Of a stretch of DNA of 64,000 nucleotides, positions 35,730 to 43,589 are shown piece after piece. Both the position numbers and the translations under genes were made by a program. Origin of the DNA: DTU098 sp964498525 (GTDB lineage Bacteria; Bacillota; Desulfotomaculia; Desulfotomaculales; Pelotomaculaceae); NCBI GenBank assembly GCA_964498525.1, contig CAZCGU010000014.1, positions 19,899-83,898 of the forward strand, in the 5' to 3' direction. Below the pieces are notes generated by a model. The model did no database searches, was not told where the DNA came from, and saw only the letters and a list, made by a program, of their open reading frames with translations. The stretch's first letter is position 1. Each line of letters starts with the position of its first letter.

Positions 35730-35917
35730 GGGACAATTTTACGATGGATTTTTTGACTAGTCAACACCAATGGGGGAGATTTATTAAAAATTATTATTGT
35801 TTATGGATATTACTGCCTGTTTTGATTTATAATCGAATATAGAATATTCGGAAAGGTGTCACGCAATTGAATTCTGGGCCTTAAAACAGGATCAAAAACA
35901 ACTAACCGGGAAGGAGT

Positions 35918-36385
35918 ATGATTATTATTTTGCTGGGTATGGAATTAAGTGAACAAAGGGGGAAGCCCGCCCTGTATATCCGAACAAAAACAGATTTATC
36001 AAGCTTGCCAAAAGTAATAGGGACCGCCTTCGGGGAAATATTCAACTACCTTAACCAAATCAGCGAACAGCCGGCAGATGCGCCTTATACCGCCTACTAT
36101 AACCTCGACATGCAGGATCTGGACGTGGAAATGGGCTTTCCTGTTCGGAGGCAGTTGCCCGGGCGGGGTGAAATCAAATCCGGCGAAATCCCCGGAGGCA
36201 AGGTTGTATCCTGCATGTATAAGGGCTCTTACACCAGGATGGAGGAGCCCTACAATAACATATTTAACTGGATTGAAGAAAACGGCTTTGGGCCAAAGGG
36301 GGTATACTACGAGTATTATTATAATTCCCCGGACGACGTGCCCGAAAGCGAGCTGTTGACAAAAATAGTGATTCCTTTAAAATAA
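35918..36385 (+). CDS. GyrI-like small-molecule-binding protein
   Basis: A 155-residue protein of the GyrI-like/AraC effector-binding (SRPBCC-like duplicated) family. Visible elements are PALYIRTKTDLSSLPKVIG, the YYNLDMQDLDVEMGFPV strand with the expected acidic residues, GEIPGGKVVSCMYKGSYTRM and the ending YYEYYYNSPDDVPESELLTK. Such domains bind hydrophobic cations and sense or sequester drugs. It is divergent from the TetR-RND operon, in line with a role in drug response. ATG 35918 is very close to its GGAG; ATG 35939 or TTG 35930 could be the true start. Confidence 0.82.
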   Translation: MIIILLGMELSEQRGKPALYIRTKTDLSSLPKVIGTAFGEIFNYLNQISEQPADAPYTAYYNLDMQDLDVEMGFPVRRQLPGRGEIKSGEIPGGKVVSCMYKGSYTRMEEPYNNIFNWIEENGFGPKGVYYEYYYNSPDDVPESELLTKIVIPLK

Positions 36386-36425
36386 CTTAATAAACCGGTA
36401 CCCGGTACCGGTTTATTAAGTTATT
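36381..36425. terminator. Perfect 22-bp palindrome terminator carrying both stop codons
   Basis: Left arm 36381-36402 and right arm 36404-36425 are perfect inverted copies with one base between them. The plus-strand stop TAA (36383-36385) lies in the left arm and the minus-strand stop (from 36426) is reached through the right arm. The AT-rich outer arms give T tracts on both strands, so it works as a shared terminator for the convergent genes. Confidence 0.8.
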
Positions 36426-37500
36426 AAGCTATTGGGTGTTTTTTCTGGCCGGTTCGCTTCGTAAAATACCGCTTTAATAGAAAAGTCAGGGCAAACAAAA
36501 TAAAGGAGAGACGGAACAGCTGATACGCTGCCACCAGGGAAACATCAGCCCCCACCAGGACAGCAGTCAGCCCCATTTCACCCATACCGCCGGGGGATGT
36601 TCCTAAAAAAGCAGTTGTTAAAGTGAGGGGATGGAAGAGCGTCAGCAAGTAACCGGTCCCCAGGCAGCAGAAAACCACTGCGATACTTCCCCCCAGGGCG
36701 CAGGGCAACAGCCTTTTCCAGTTTTCGAGACGGGCGGGCTGGATGGACAGTCCCAAATAAGCCCCGATACATAGCTGCGAAATTAGAACCATGATGGAAG
36801 GTGGGTCGGGAGCCTGCAAACCCGTGAGAACAAGGACGGCAGTTCCCAGGAGAGGCCCCAGCAGGAAGGGGGTGGGCAAATTTATCCGCTGCCCAACCCG
36901 GACGCCTATAAGAATCACCACCACAAAGATCAGGGCATTCCAGGGGGTGTGGATTAGATTTTCAGACACCCGGGAAAAGCCGGCCGCACCCGCTTCCGGG
37001 CTATCCCCGGCCAGGCCGTGGATAACTATAAAGGGAACAATAAAAACTGTTGACAGCAGCCTGATGGTTTGCATGAAGGTGACAACCGTTAAATCCGAGC
37101 CTGGAATCTCCTCGCTCAGGACAACCATCTGGGTCAGACCTCCCGGAACGCTGCCCAGAATGCTGGTTGCCGGGTTTAGACCCGTACAGCGGGAAATTAT
37201 GGCACCCACAAGTAAGCTCACCAGGACTATCGAAGCTGTCGCCAGAAACATGGCCGGGAGCTGTTTGAATATTTCCAGGCCTGTCGCCACGGTAAAGGAA
37301 CTCCCCAGCATGTAACCGAGGATGGCCAGGCCGCCGTTTCGAAGACCCATTGGCCAGAACAGGTTTCTTTTGGCAGCCAGACTCCAGAGCAGGACTGAAG
37401 TCAAAGATCCCAACAACCATGGTAAGGGCAGATTTAATAGGCGGAACAGCATTCCGCCTATTACAGATATAAGTAGTGTTTCAAATATGGGCAAGAGCAT
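36424..37500 (-). CDS. AbrB-type membrane protein (PF05145, duplicated)
   Basis: A 358-residue polytopic protein with two copies of the membrane 'AbrB duplication' unit, each starting with a Pro/Leu-rich segment (LLNLPLPWLLGSLTSVLL and RINLPTPFLLGPLLG) and containing a Gly-rich re-entrant pattern (LGSVPGGLTQMVVL and LGTSPGGMGEMGLT). About ten helices are expected. Older records call the family 'ammonia monooxygenase', which is not supported. The function is unknown, possibly transport of an organic acid. It is unrelated to the AbrB transcription factor. Confidence 0.85.
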   Translation of the reverse strand: MLLPIFETLLISVIGGMLFRLLNLPLPWLLGSLTSVLLWSLAAKRNLFWPMGLRNGGLAILGYMLGSSFTVATGLEIFKQLPAMFLATASIVLVSLLVGAIISRCTGLNPATSILGSVPGGLTQMVVLSEEIPGSDLTVVTFMQTIRLLSTVFIVPFIVIHGLAGDSPEAGAAGFSRVSENLIHTPWNALIFVVVILIGVRVGQRINLPTPFLLGPLLGTAVLVLTGLQAPDPPSIMVLISQLCIGAYLGLSIQPARLENWKRLLPCALGGSIAVVFCCLGTGYLLTLFHPLTLTTAFLGTSPGGMGEMGLTAVLVGADVSLVAAYQLFRLSFILFALTFLLKRYFTKRTGQKKHPIA

Positions 37501-37541
37501 TTAGGTTTTTGACCCCTAACCTTTTTAAACCTGCAACACAA

Positions 37542-38933
37542 TCAAAACTCGGCACTTTTAGGGGTCCGGGGGAAAGAAACAACGTCCCGGATATTGGTCA
37601 TTCCGGTCAGGTACATTAAAAGCCTTTCAAACCCCAGGCCGAAACCCGCGTGGGGAGCGCCCCCGTATTTCCTCAGATCAAGGTACCACCAGTAGTCCCT
37701 TTTATCTAACCCCAATTCATCCAATCTTCGCACCAGGTAGTCATATCTTTCCTCTCTCTGACTCCCCCCGACGATTTCGCCCACCCCTGGTACCAAAAGA
37801 TCCATGGCTGCCACGGTCCTCCCGTCATCATTCATTCTCATGTAAAAAGCTTTGAATTCTTTCGGGTAATCCGTAACGAACACCGGTTTGCCGAAATGTT
37901 TTTCGGTTAAATAACGCTCGTGCTCGGTTTGCAGGTCCAGACCCCAGGCTGCGGGGTATTCGAATTGCTCGCCGGATTTATGCAAAATGTCAACTGCTTC
38001 GCTGTAAGTAACATGACCGAACTTGGAATCAACCAGTTTTTCCAGGCGTTCCAGGAGCGACTTGTCCACAAAATTATTAAAAAACCGCATCTCTTCAGGA
38101 CAGTGTTCCAGGACATAGCCAATTACAAACTTGAGCATGCCTTCCGCCAGGTCCATATTTTCCTGCAAGCCGGCAAAGGCTATTTCCGGCTCGATCATCC
38201 AGAATTCCGCCGCGTGACGGGGGGTGTTGGAATTTTCGGCCCGGAAGGTGGGTCCGAAAGTATATACATTTTTAAAGGCCAGGCAATAGGATTCTGCTTC
38301 CAGCTGGCCGCTCACCGTCAGATTGGTCTCTTTACCAAAGAAATCTTTGCTAAAATCAATGGAATTTTTTTCATCCCGGGGGATCTGTTCCAAATCCAGG
38401 GTGGTAACCCGGAACATTTCCCCGGCGCCTTCAGCGTCGCTGCCCGTGATGATGGGCGTTTGGACATGGACAAAGTCCATGTCCTGAAAGAATTTATGTA
38501 CAGCGTAGGCAGCCACCGACCTGACCCTGAACACGGCGGCAAAGGTGTTTGTCCGGGGACGCAGATGGGCAATGCTGCGCAGATATTCAAAGGTATGCCT
38601 CTTTTTCTGAAGGGGGTAATCCGGTGCGGAAGGTCCTTCAATTTTTATTCTGTCTGCCTTTAATTCAAAGGGCTGCTTGGCTCCGGGGGATTCCACCAGT
38701 TCTCCCGCCGCAACAATAGCTGATCCGGTGATTAGTTTGGCCACTTCAAGAAAGTTGGCCAGCATTTCGTCGTAAACAATCTGAAGGTTGGAAAAAAACG
38801 TCCCGTCGTTGAGCTCAATGAAGCCAAATTTTTTGGAAGAACGCACCGTCCTCACCCAACCGCTTACCTGAATCCTTTTATTCAGGTAGTTGTCCCTTTG
38901 GGTAAACAACCCCTTTACCGTGACTGTCTCCAA
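37542..38933 (-). CDS. asnS: Asparaginyl-tRNA synthetase
   Basis: A 463-residue class II synthetase that charges tRNA-Asn. The N-terminal OB-fold anticodon domain (about 1-105) begins VKGLFTQRDNYLNKRIQVSG. The catalytic core has motif 1 (KFFQDMDFVHVQTPIITGSD), motif 2 (FRAENSNTPRHAAEFWMIEPE split across it) and motif 3 (GFGLGFERLLMYLTG). Its length matches the family. The start is TTG 38933, preceded by AAGGTGAA. No T-box leader motif could be recognised upstream. Confidence 0.95.
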   Translation of the reverse strand: METVTVKGLFTQRDNYLNKRIQVSGWVRTVRSSKKFGFIELNDGTFFSNLQIVYDEMLANFLEVAKLITGSAIVAAGELVESPGAKQPFELKADRIKIEGPSAPDYPLQKKRHTFEYLRSIAHLRPRTNTFAAVFRVRSVAAYAVHKFFQDMDFVHVQTPIITGSDAEGAGEMFRVTTLDLEQIPRDEKNSIDFSKDFFGKETNLTVSGQLEAESYCLAFKNVYTFGPTFRAENSNTPRHAAEFWMIEPEIAFAGLQENMDLAEGMLKFVIGYVLEHCPEEMRFFNNFVDKSLLERLEKLVDSKFGHVTYSEAVDILHKSGEQFEYPAAWGLDLQTEHERYLTEKHFGKPVFVTDYPKEFKAFYMRMNDDGRTVAAMDLLVPGVGEIVGGSQREERYDYLVRRLDELGLDKRDYWWYLDLRKYGGAPHAGFGLGFERLLMYLTGMTNIRDVVSFPRTPKSAEF

Positions 38934-39274
38934 CTGGTGTTCACCTTCCTGATTATATTAATATATTGTCCTGAAAATAACCTTTATTTCCCTTGTAGTT
39001 TGCGCTGTCTGACGAGCTATTATTTTCTTCGCCAGTCCAGGGCTTATTAATGGGAAAAGCCGGCAGGGCAAGGGGTGGCTTTCAAACCTTTCTAAATAAA
39101 ACACGATGAACCGGTTATTTGTGATTTATCTGAAATATAAGGTGGGAGGGAGGAAAAGTCAAGTTTTGCCCCAGCAAAGGGGGGCGGGTTTTGCGTCCGC
39201 CAAAACAAACGAAGTTCGCTGGCAATATTTCACTGCAGGTTGTGTGCTATAAAGGAATTCCGGTTAAAACTTCT
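38934..39274. other. Intergenic stretch between asnS and the M24 peptidase gene
   Basis: This 341-base stretch is upstream of asnS and downstream of the M24 gene, both on the minus strand. A minus-strand TATAAT (38957-38952) is very near the asnS start. A small hairpin GGCGG/CCGCC near 39185-39205 may terminate the M24 transcript. I see no gene and no T-box specifier or antiterminator consensus. Confidence 0.5.
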
Positions 39275-40468
39275 TTACAAAATTCGAACGGCGTCGTCCA
39301 GGGTTGTTAACTGCTCCAGTCCGCCCTCCGTCAAAACAAAAGTGTCTTCAATGCCCACCGTCCCCTCGCCAGGAAATATAAACTTGGGTTCCAGGGCAAA
39401 AACCATCCCCGGCTGCAAAATCTGGTGGTTTTTGGCAATGACCGGTATTTCGTCAAGCTCCAGTCCAATCCCGTGTCCAATAAAATTGACTTTGTTTCCA
39501 TAACCCATGAAATAATCGGCAAGCCCCGCTTCCCCCGCCAGACTCAAGGCTGTTCGGTAGAGTTCCCTGCCGTCAACGCCGGGCTTCGTCATTTGGATTA
39601 ACCTCCGCTTGATTTCAAGGGCGGTATTGTGGGCAGCTGTCAGCTTGCCGGACAGGGAACCAAGGGAGAAGATCCTGGTATTGTCGGCCACATAACCATT
39701 GATCACTGCACTGTAATCAACCATAATAGGCTCATGCCGGCCAATGGTTTTAAACCCCGGTCCTTGCGGAAAAAAAGGACCAAGCCCCGAGCCCCCTGTG
39801 GGACCATTAAAAAAACTGGGGCGGGCCGCGTTCCAACCTGAAAGAATTTGAATACTCAGCTCCTGGTTAAAGGTTCTGACCCGGGGGAGTCCCTGATTAC
39901 CCCTGACTCTTATATACAGTTCCAATTCCCCTGACAGTTCTATCTCCGTCATTCCCTCTTTGATTAGATTGGGAATTTCCCTAAACATTTCGGAACTAAC
40001 CCGGGCTGCTTCCCTCAGGAGCCCTATCTCGTGTGCTGACTTAATCATTCTGATTTCCCTGATTATCCCGGAAACATCAACAACCTCCAGCGGTTCAAGC
40101 AGATCCTTATATCTTAAAAAAAGGTTGACCGGCAAAACATCCAGTTCCAGTCCAATTCTGCCTTTGTTTCTGGGCACCCCGGCCAAATGGCCCCGGATGT
40201 CCTGGAGGCCCCGGACGGCAACAATCCTGTCCAGGGAGCTGTCTTCCAGGCTTCTTTCTATACTTTTTCTGACCATTAAAAGGGGTTCACCCCGGGCGGG
40301 TATAAAGAGGACGGCATCCTGACAGGTCCCGCTGAAATAGTATAAATCGGTTTTTTGTAAGATCAGGGCTCCCTCCAGGCCGGAGAGGCCCAAACGCTCC
40401 TGAAATCTTTCTATCCTATCGTAAAGCTCCTTCCGGGGTGTGTAAAAGTCCCGATCTTTTTTAATCAT
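39275..40468 (-). CDS. M24 family metallopeptidase (Xaa-Pro aminopeptidase-like)
   Basis: A 397-residue protein with an N-terminal creatinase-like domain (about 1-150; ALILQKTDLYYFSGTCQDAV) and a C-terminal 'pita-bread' catalytic domain (155-397). The five metal ligands can be placed: Asp in PIMVDYSAV, Asp in VADNTRIF, His in GHGIGLELDE, Glu in ALEPKFIF and Glu in GIEDTFV. It should remove an N-terminal residue before proline or act as a related dipeptidase. It is transcribed alone toward asnS. The exact substrate is not determinable. Confidence 0.9.
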   Translation of the reverse strand: MIKKDRDFYTPRKELYDRIERFQERLGLSGLEGALILQKTDLYYFSGTCQDAVLFIPARGEPLLMVRKSIERSLEDSSLDRIVAVRGLQDIRGHLAGVPRNKGRIGLELDVLPVNLFLRYKDLLEPLEVVDVSGIIREIRMIKSAHEIGLLREAARVSSEMFREIPNLIKEGMTEIELSGELELYIRVRGNQGLPRVRTFNQELSIQILSGWNAARPSFFNGPTGGSGLGPFFPQGPGFKTIGRHEPIMVDYSAVINGYVADNTRIFSLGSLSGKLTAAHNTALEIKRRLIQMTKPGVDGRELYRTALSLAGEAGLADYFMGYGNKVNFIGHGIGLELDEIPVIAKNHQILQPGMVFALEPKFIFPGEGTVGIEDTFVLTEGGLEQLTTLDDAVRIL

Positions 40469-40819
40469 TTCATGTTATACCTCCGGGAAAATAAAAGCTA
40501 ACAGCAAAGACAATAGCGCAATAACCGGTCCAACCAAATTCCTGTTCATCGTTCGTTAAAGCAAAACATGGTGGGGCGCAATTAACTGCAAGCCCCTCAT
40601 TGTGATGCGCTTTAAATTAAAATGATCCCGGCGGCCATAGCCTGATATTTTTCTTTCCACATTTATGGAAAAAACCCTTTTGCAGTAGATGAATATAAGC
40701 AAATCAGTTGACGCAGGAACCCAAAGAATATAGCATAAATAACAACAAGGTATTGATCCTGTTAAGATGCTAATGCTGTCAGGGCCGATTAAAATATAGA
40801 AACAAATAAGTTAAAAGAG
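40469..40819. other. Divergent intergenic region, M24 peptidase / DUF169 genes
   Basis: This 351-base region separates the divergent M24 and DUF169 genes and should contain both promoters. One plus-strand promoter candidate is listed separately. No further gene is visible. Confidence 0.5.
40708..40736 (+). promoter_or_regulatory. Candidate sigma-A promoter for the DUF169 gene
   Basis: TTGACG (40708-40713) and TAGCAT (40731-40736) are separated by 17 bases, about 85 bases before the DUF169 start. The -35 matches consensus at five of six positions and the -10 at four. Confidence 0.45.
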
Positions 40820-41605
40820 GTGAGGGAACTGAAAAGTAAAATTGCAGAGACTATTAAACTCAGGTACAAACCCGTAGCCATTTTATTCAGTAATGAAAAG
40901 CCCCCGGGGGCTGTCCAATTTAAGGAGGGTCTTTGGGGTTGTGTTGTGCCCATGTTGAAAGCGGCCGCTAAAGGGCGGACGGCTGTTTTCGACCGCAAAA
41001 CCTACGGCTGTATAGGCGGCGGTACCGGTCTCGGCTTTGGCAACACCTACGTTAAATTTCCTGGCGGGATCGAGTATTTTTTGTCCGTGGGCAATAAAAA
41101 GTTCTGTGAAAGCGAGGCAGGTAAACAAATTGTTAAAAATATGCCCGCTCTAAGCCAGGGTGAAGCGTATCTGAAAACCCCGGAACATGCCCGATCCTTT
41201 GTCAATTCGCTACCCTATTACGATGTTCCCGCCGAATACGTAATTTTTAAGCCGCTCCAGGAGGTTTTACCTCCGGAAAAGCCCGAAGTAGTGATTTTTC
41301 TGGCAACCCCGGATCAAATTTCAGCCCTGGTGGTACTGGCTAATTACGCCAGGCACGGCGGAGATAATGTTATAATTCCCTTGGGCGCCGGTTGTCACAG
41401 TATCTGCATTATTCCGCTGAACGAAGGAAAATCGGCTAAACCCAGGGGTGTTGTGGGCCTTATTGACATTTCCGCCCGTAAACATCTGGAAAAGGACATA
41501 CTTTCCTTCAGCATTCCCTTTAATATGTTCCTTGAAATGGAGGATAATGTGGAAGGAAGTTTTTTGAACAGGGATGAGTGGCTGAAAATTAACGAAAGAA
41601 ATTAA
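40820..41605 (+). CDS. DUF169 family protein
   Basis: A 261-residue protein of the DUF169 family (PF02596), common in anaerobes and methanogens. It opens with IKLRYKPVAILFSNEKPPGA, has conserved cysteines (LWGCVVPML, TYGCIGGGTGLGFG, GAGCHSICIIPL) and an EVVIFLATPDQISALVVLA strand. The function is not established; the conserved cysteines would suit a metal or Fe-S centre. GTG 40820 is annotated, but the AGAGGTGAGGG site overlaps it and CTG 40829 fits the spacing better, so the start is uncertain. A strong terminator follows at 41677. Confidence 0.85.
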   Translation: MRELKSKIAETIKLRYKPVAILFSNEKPPGAVQFKEGLWGCVVPMLKAAAKGRTAVFDRKTYGCIGGGTGLGFGNTYVKFPGGIEYFLSVGNKKFCESEAGKQIVKNMPALSQGEAYLKTPEHARSFVNSLPYYDVPAEYVIFKPLQEVLPPEKPEVVIFLATPDQISALVVLANYARHGGDNVIIPLGAGCHSICIIPLNEGKSAKPRGVVGLIDISARKHLEKDILSFSIPFNMFLEMEDNVEGSFLNRDEWLKINERN

Positions 41606-41676
41606 CAAAAAAATGTCGACTAGATGAACAAGACTAAAAAAAAGCCGGGTGACTGATTTAAGTTAGAAGTATTGGG

Positions 41677-41701
41677 GCAGCTATTTTAGCTGCTTTTTTT
41701 A
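41677..41701 (+). terminator. Rho-independent terminator after the DUF169 gene
   Basis: GCAGCTA pairs with TAGCTGC around a TTT loop (41677-41693) and is followed by eight Ts. Confidence 0.85.
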
Positions 41702-41787
41702 TCAAGACAAAAGCCCTGTATAGCCACAAATATAAGGTTACGGTTCAGTGGTTTCAAGGCTCAAGCATTTTATTGGGAGGTTTATTC

Positions 41788-42048
41788 ATGCCCTATACAT
41801 ACATTCTGCGCTGTTCGGACGGCAGTTACTATACGGGCTGGACAATTGATCTGGATGCAAGGCTGAAGTCCCACAACAGTGGGAGAGGTTCCCGCTACAC
41901 CCGGGGCAGGTTGCCTGTCACCCTTGTTTATTGGGAGCTTCATCAGAACCGCGGTGACGCCCTGCGCCGGGAATCAGCTATCCGGAAATTACGAAGAAGC
42001 CAAAAAGAATCACTTATAAATAAAACAAATGGGCAGACCCCGGGGTAA
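41788..42048 (+). CDS. GIY-YIG nuclease-superfamily protein (UPF0213/YhbQ type)
   Basis: An 86-residue protein with the GIY-YIG core written here as YTYILRCSDGSYYTGWT, the downstream Arg in DLDARLKSHNSGRGSRYT and the Glu in ALRRESAIRKL. This matches the short standalone YhbQ-type family, whose members are thought to act in DNA repair. ATG 41788 is preferred over TTG 41773 because GGGAGG lies 8 bases upstream and family members begin at this methionine. Confidence 0.9.
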   Translation: MPYTYILRCSDGSYYTGWTIDLDARLKSHNSGRGSRYTRGRLPVTLVYWELHQNRGDALRRESAIRKLRRSQKESLINKTNGQTPG

Positions 42049-42180
42049 CCCGGCTTAATCTGAGGATCTGTTGTTTTACCCCTGGTCCAAGGGGAAAGAT
42101 TGCAATCTCAATACTACATGTTTTAAATAATTATGTCGATAACGGCAGAAATATCATGAAAAGTTTTTCTATTTTATTGC

Positions 42181-42198
42181 AGGATAATCTGTTATCCT
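42181..42198. promoter_or_regulatory. Inverted repeat upstream of the agr-like operon
   Basis: AGGATAA-tctg-TTATCCT is a perfect 7-bp inverted repeat about 90 bases upstream of the first gene of the agr-like operon, in an AT-rich promoter-like stretch. A regulator-binding site is possible. Confidence 0.35.
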
Positions 42199-42289
42199 TG
42201 GAAAAAACAGTATAGAATAAATTTGCTATTTTTAAAAACCCTATAGAAAATTAGTATAAAAAACTAAAAATGCAAGGAGCTTTAATACA

Positions 42290-42751
42290 TTGGAAAAAAT
42301 AGTGTTGTTCCTGCTGCAGGGTATTCCCGAATTATCTGGTGAGCTAGCCCTGAGTCTGGCTTTAGCCCGGGTCCCGCTGCGCTGGGGAATCATTGTTGCT
42401 GCGGGCACGGCCCTTGCCGTATTAATTTATGTAATAAGGCTGCTGCCGTTTACCCTGGGTATTCATACGATTGTTGGCCTGTTGACCATGATCTTGCTGA
42501 TTAAATCAGCCACCAGGGTTAATCCGGCAACCTGTTTTATTGTCGTTTTTGCAGCTTTTGCAACCCTTGCCGCCCTCGAATTTTTAATCAGCGAATTATT
42601 TTTTTCCGTTATCAAACTCGACCCGGAGTCTGTCATTGCCGATAATTTGTTGTGGAAACTAATCGGGCTGCCGCAGGCCATCTTGACAATCATCTTTGCC
42701 CTGCTGGTCTCCAAGTACAACAAGCCCCGGGAAGGTATGTGGAAAATATGA
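42290..42751 (+). CDS. Small membrane protein coupled to agrB
   Basis: A 153-residue hydrophobic protein with four predicted helices (about 5-25, 30-50, 55-75 and 80-105, plus a C-terminal helix near 128-148). I do not recognise the family. TTG 42290 follows AAGGAG. Its TGA overlaps the ATG of the AgrB gene (ATGA, 42748-42751), so it is translationally coupled to the peptide-processing enzyme and is likely part of the same signalling unit. It could help in peptide export or sensing; nothing in the sequence decides this. Confidence 0.7.
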   Translation: MEKIVLFLLQGIPELSGELALSLALARVPLRWGIIVAAGTALAVLIYVIRLLPFTLGIHTIVGLLTMILLIKSATRVNPATCFIVVFAAFATLAALEFLISELFFSVIKLDPESVIADNLLWKLIGLPQAILTIIFALLVSKYNKPREGMWKI

Positions 42752-43392
42752 GTTATTTGCCCTTCAGCAGACGCTGCGCCTCTTACCTGACAACCCGCAC
42801 TGGCCTTGCTCCGGAAAAAGAAATAATTTTAACATATGCCATTGAAGTCCTGGCAATCAACACGATAAACGTTTGCCTGGCCCTGCTGTTGGGCTTTTTT
42901 CTGGGTGTACTGCCCGGTACCGCTGCCTGCCTTCTTACGGCGTTTTTTTTCAGGCACACGGCCGGGGGCGCCCATTCAAATTCGCCCTGGCGCTGCGGTC
43001 TGGTTACTATAGCCGTTTTCCCTTTAATTGCCCTGCTGGGGGCACATCTTGCATCGTCAGGACAGCCCTATATCGACGGGCTGGCGGCTGCAAGTATTGG
43101 GACGGGTTTGGTCAAAATCCTGCAATCAGCGCCGGTGGATTCCCCCTCCGCTCCAATCATATCACCTCTGAGGCGTAAGAAACTAAAAACCGGATCGCTG
43201 ATTATTTTGTCTGGTATAGCGCTCATATTGATATTCCTGCGACAAAGCCCTTGGCTGTACGCACAGCAGGTGCAGCTATGCCTGGCGCTGAGCGTGCTTT
43301 GGGTCAGTTTGATGCTCAGCAGCTGCGGGCGCCGGATGATGACCTGGATAGACGGAATATCAATTAAAAAAAGAGGGAAGGGAGGTGAGTGA
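42748..43392 (+). CDS. agrB: AgrB-like peptide-processing membrane protease
   Basis: A 214-residue polytopic protein of the accessory gene regulator B family. The active-site pattern FRHTAGGAHSNSPWRC supplies His76 and Cys83, with the same spacing as the catalytic His/Cys pair of the staphylococcal enzyme. AgrB cleaves the AgrD pre-peptide and forms the thiolactone ring of the signal. It starts with a 4-bp overlap of the preceding membrane-protein gene, and its 3' end contains the ribosome site for the AgrD-like peptide 2 bases downstream. Confidence 0.92.
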   Translation: MSYLPFSRRCASYLTTRTGLAPEKEIILTYAIEVLAINTINVCLALLLGFFLGVLPGTAACLLTAFFFRHTAGGAHSNSPWRCGLVTIAVFPLIALLGAHLASSGQPYIDGLAAASIGTGLVKILQSAPVDSPSAPIISPLRRKKLKTGSLIILSGIALILIFLRQSPWLYAQQVQLCLALSVLWVSLMLSSCGRRMMTWIDGISIKKRGKGGE

Positions 43393-43394
43393 TT

Positions 43395-43517
43395 ATGAAA
43401 TATAGAATATTCGGATTTATGGTCACTTTGTTGCTATTGCTGGCAAACATTGCTTCAGCGTCTACCTGCTCGATTTCCCAGTACCAACCGGCGGTACCCG
43501 AATCGTTGAGGAGGTAA
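43395..43517 (+). CDS. agrD: AgrD-like cyclic lactone autoinducer pre-peptide
   Basis: A 40-residue pre-peptide. It has a short basic start and an amphipathic/hydrophobic leader (MKYRIFGFMVTLLLLLANIA), then a core STCSISQYQ with the ring-forming Cys25, and the acidic/Pro-rich tail PAVPESLRR that resembles the conserved AgrD recognition tail (PxVPxxL). The gene lies directly after agrB with GGAGG 9 bases before the ATG. The mature signal is probably a thiolactone of five or six residues starting at Cys25; the exact ends are inferred. Confidence 0.88.
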   Translation: MKYRIFGFMVTLLLLLANIASASTCSISQYQPAVPESLRR

Positions 43518-43526
43518 TTACTTGCA

Positions 43527-43560
43527 AAAGAGGTGGGTCCAAATCCACCTCTTTCTATAT
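43527..43560 (+). terminator. Hairpin after agrD (terminator or attenuator)
   Basis: AAAGAGGTGG (43527-43536) pairs perfectly with CCACCTCTTT (43545-43554), followed by CTATATT. It lies between agrD and the kinase gene. With its weak T tail it could allow partial read-through and lower kinase expression relative to agrBD. Confidence 0.65.
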
Positions 43561-43589
43561 TAACCTAATCCCGGGGTGTTGATATATTA

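Noticed and set aside
36424..37500. 'Ammonia monooxygenase' as a name
   Set aside because: It is a legacy label of PF05145. No metal or catalytic motif of ammonia monooxygenase is present.
38934..39274. A T-box riboswitch upstream of asnS
   Set aside because: No TGGNACCGCG-like antiterminator consensus is found on the minus strand, and a TATAAT lies only about 20 bases from the start codon.
35836..43417. A 17-base match AATATAGAATATTCGGA at about 35837 and 43399
   Set aside because: It is AT-rich, one copy is inside the agrD coding sequence, and one such match is not surprising in 64 kb.
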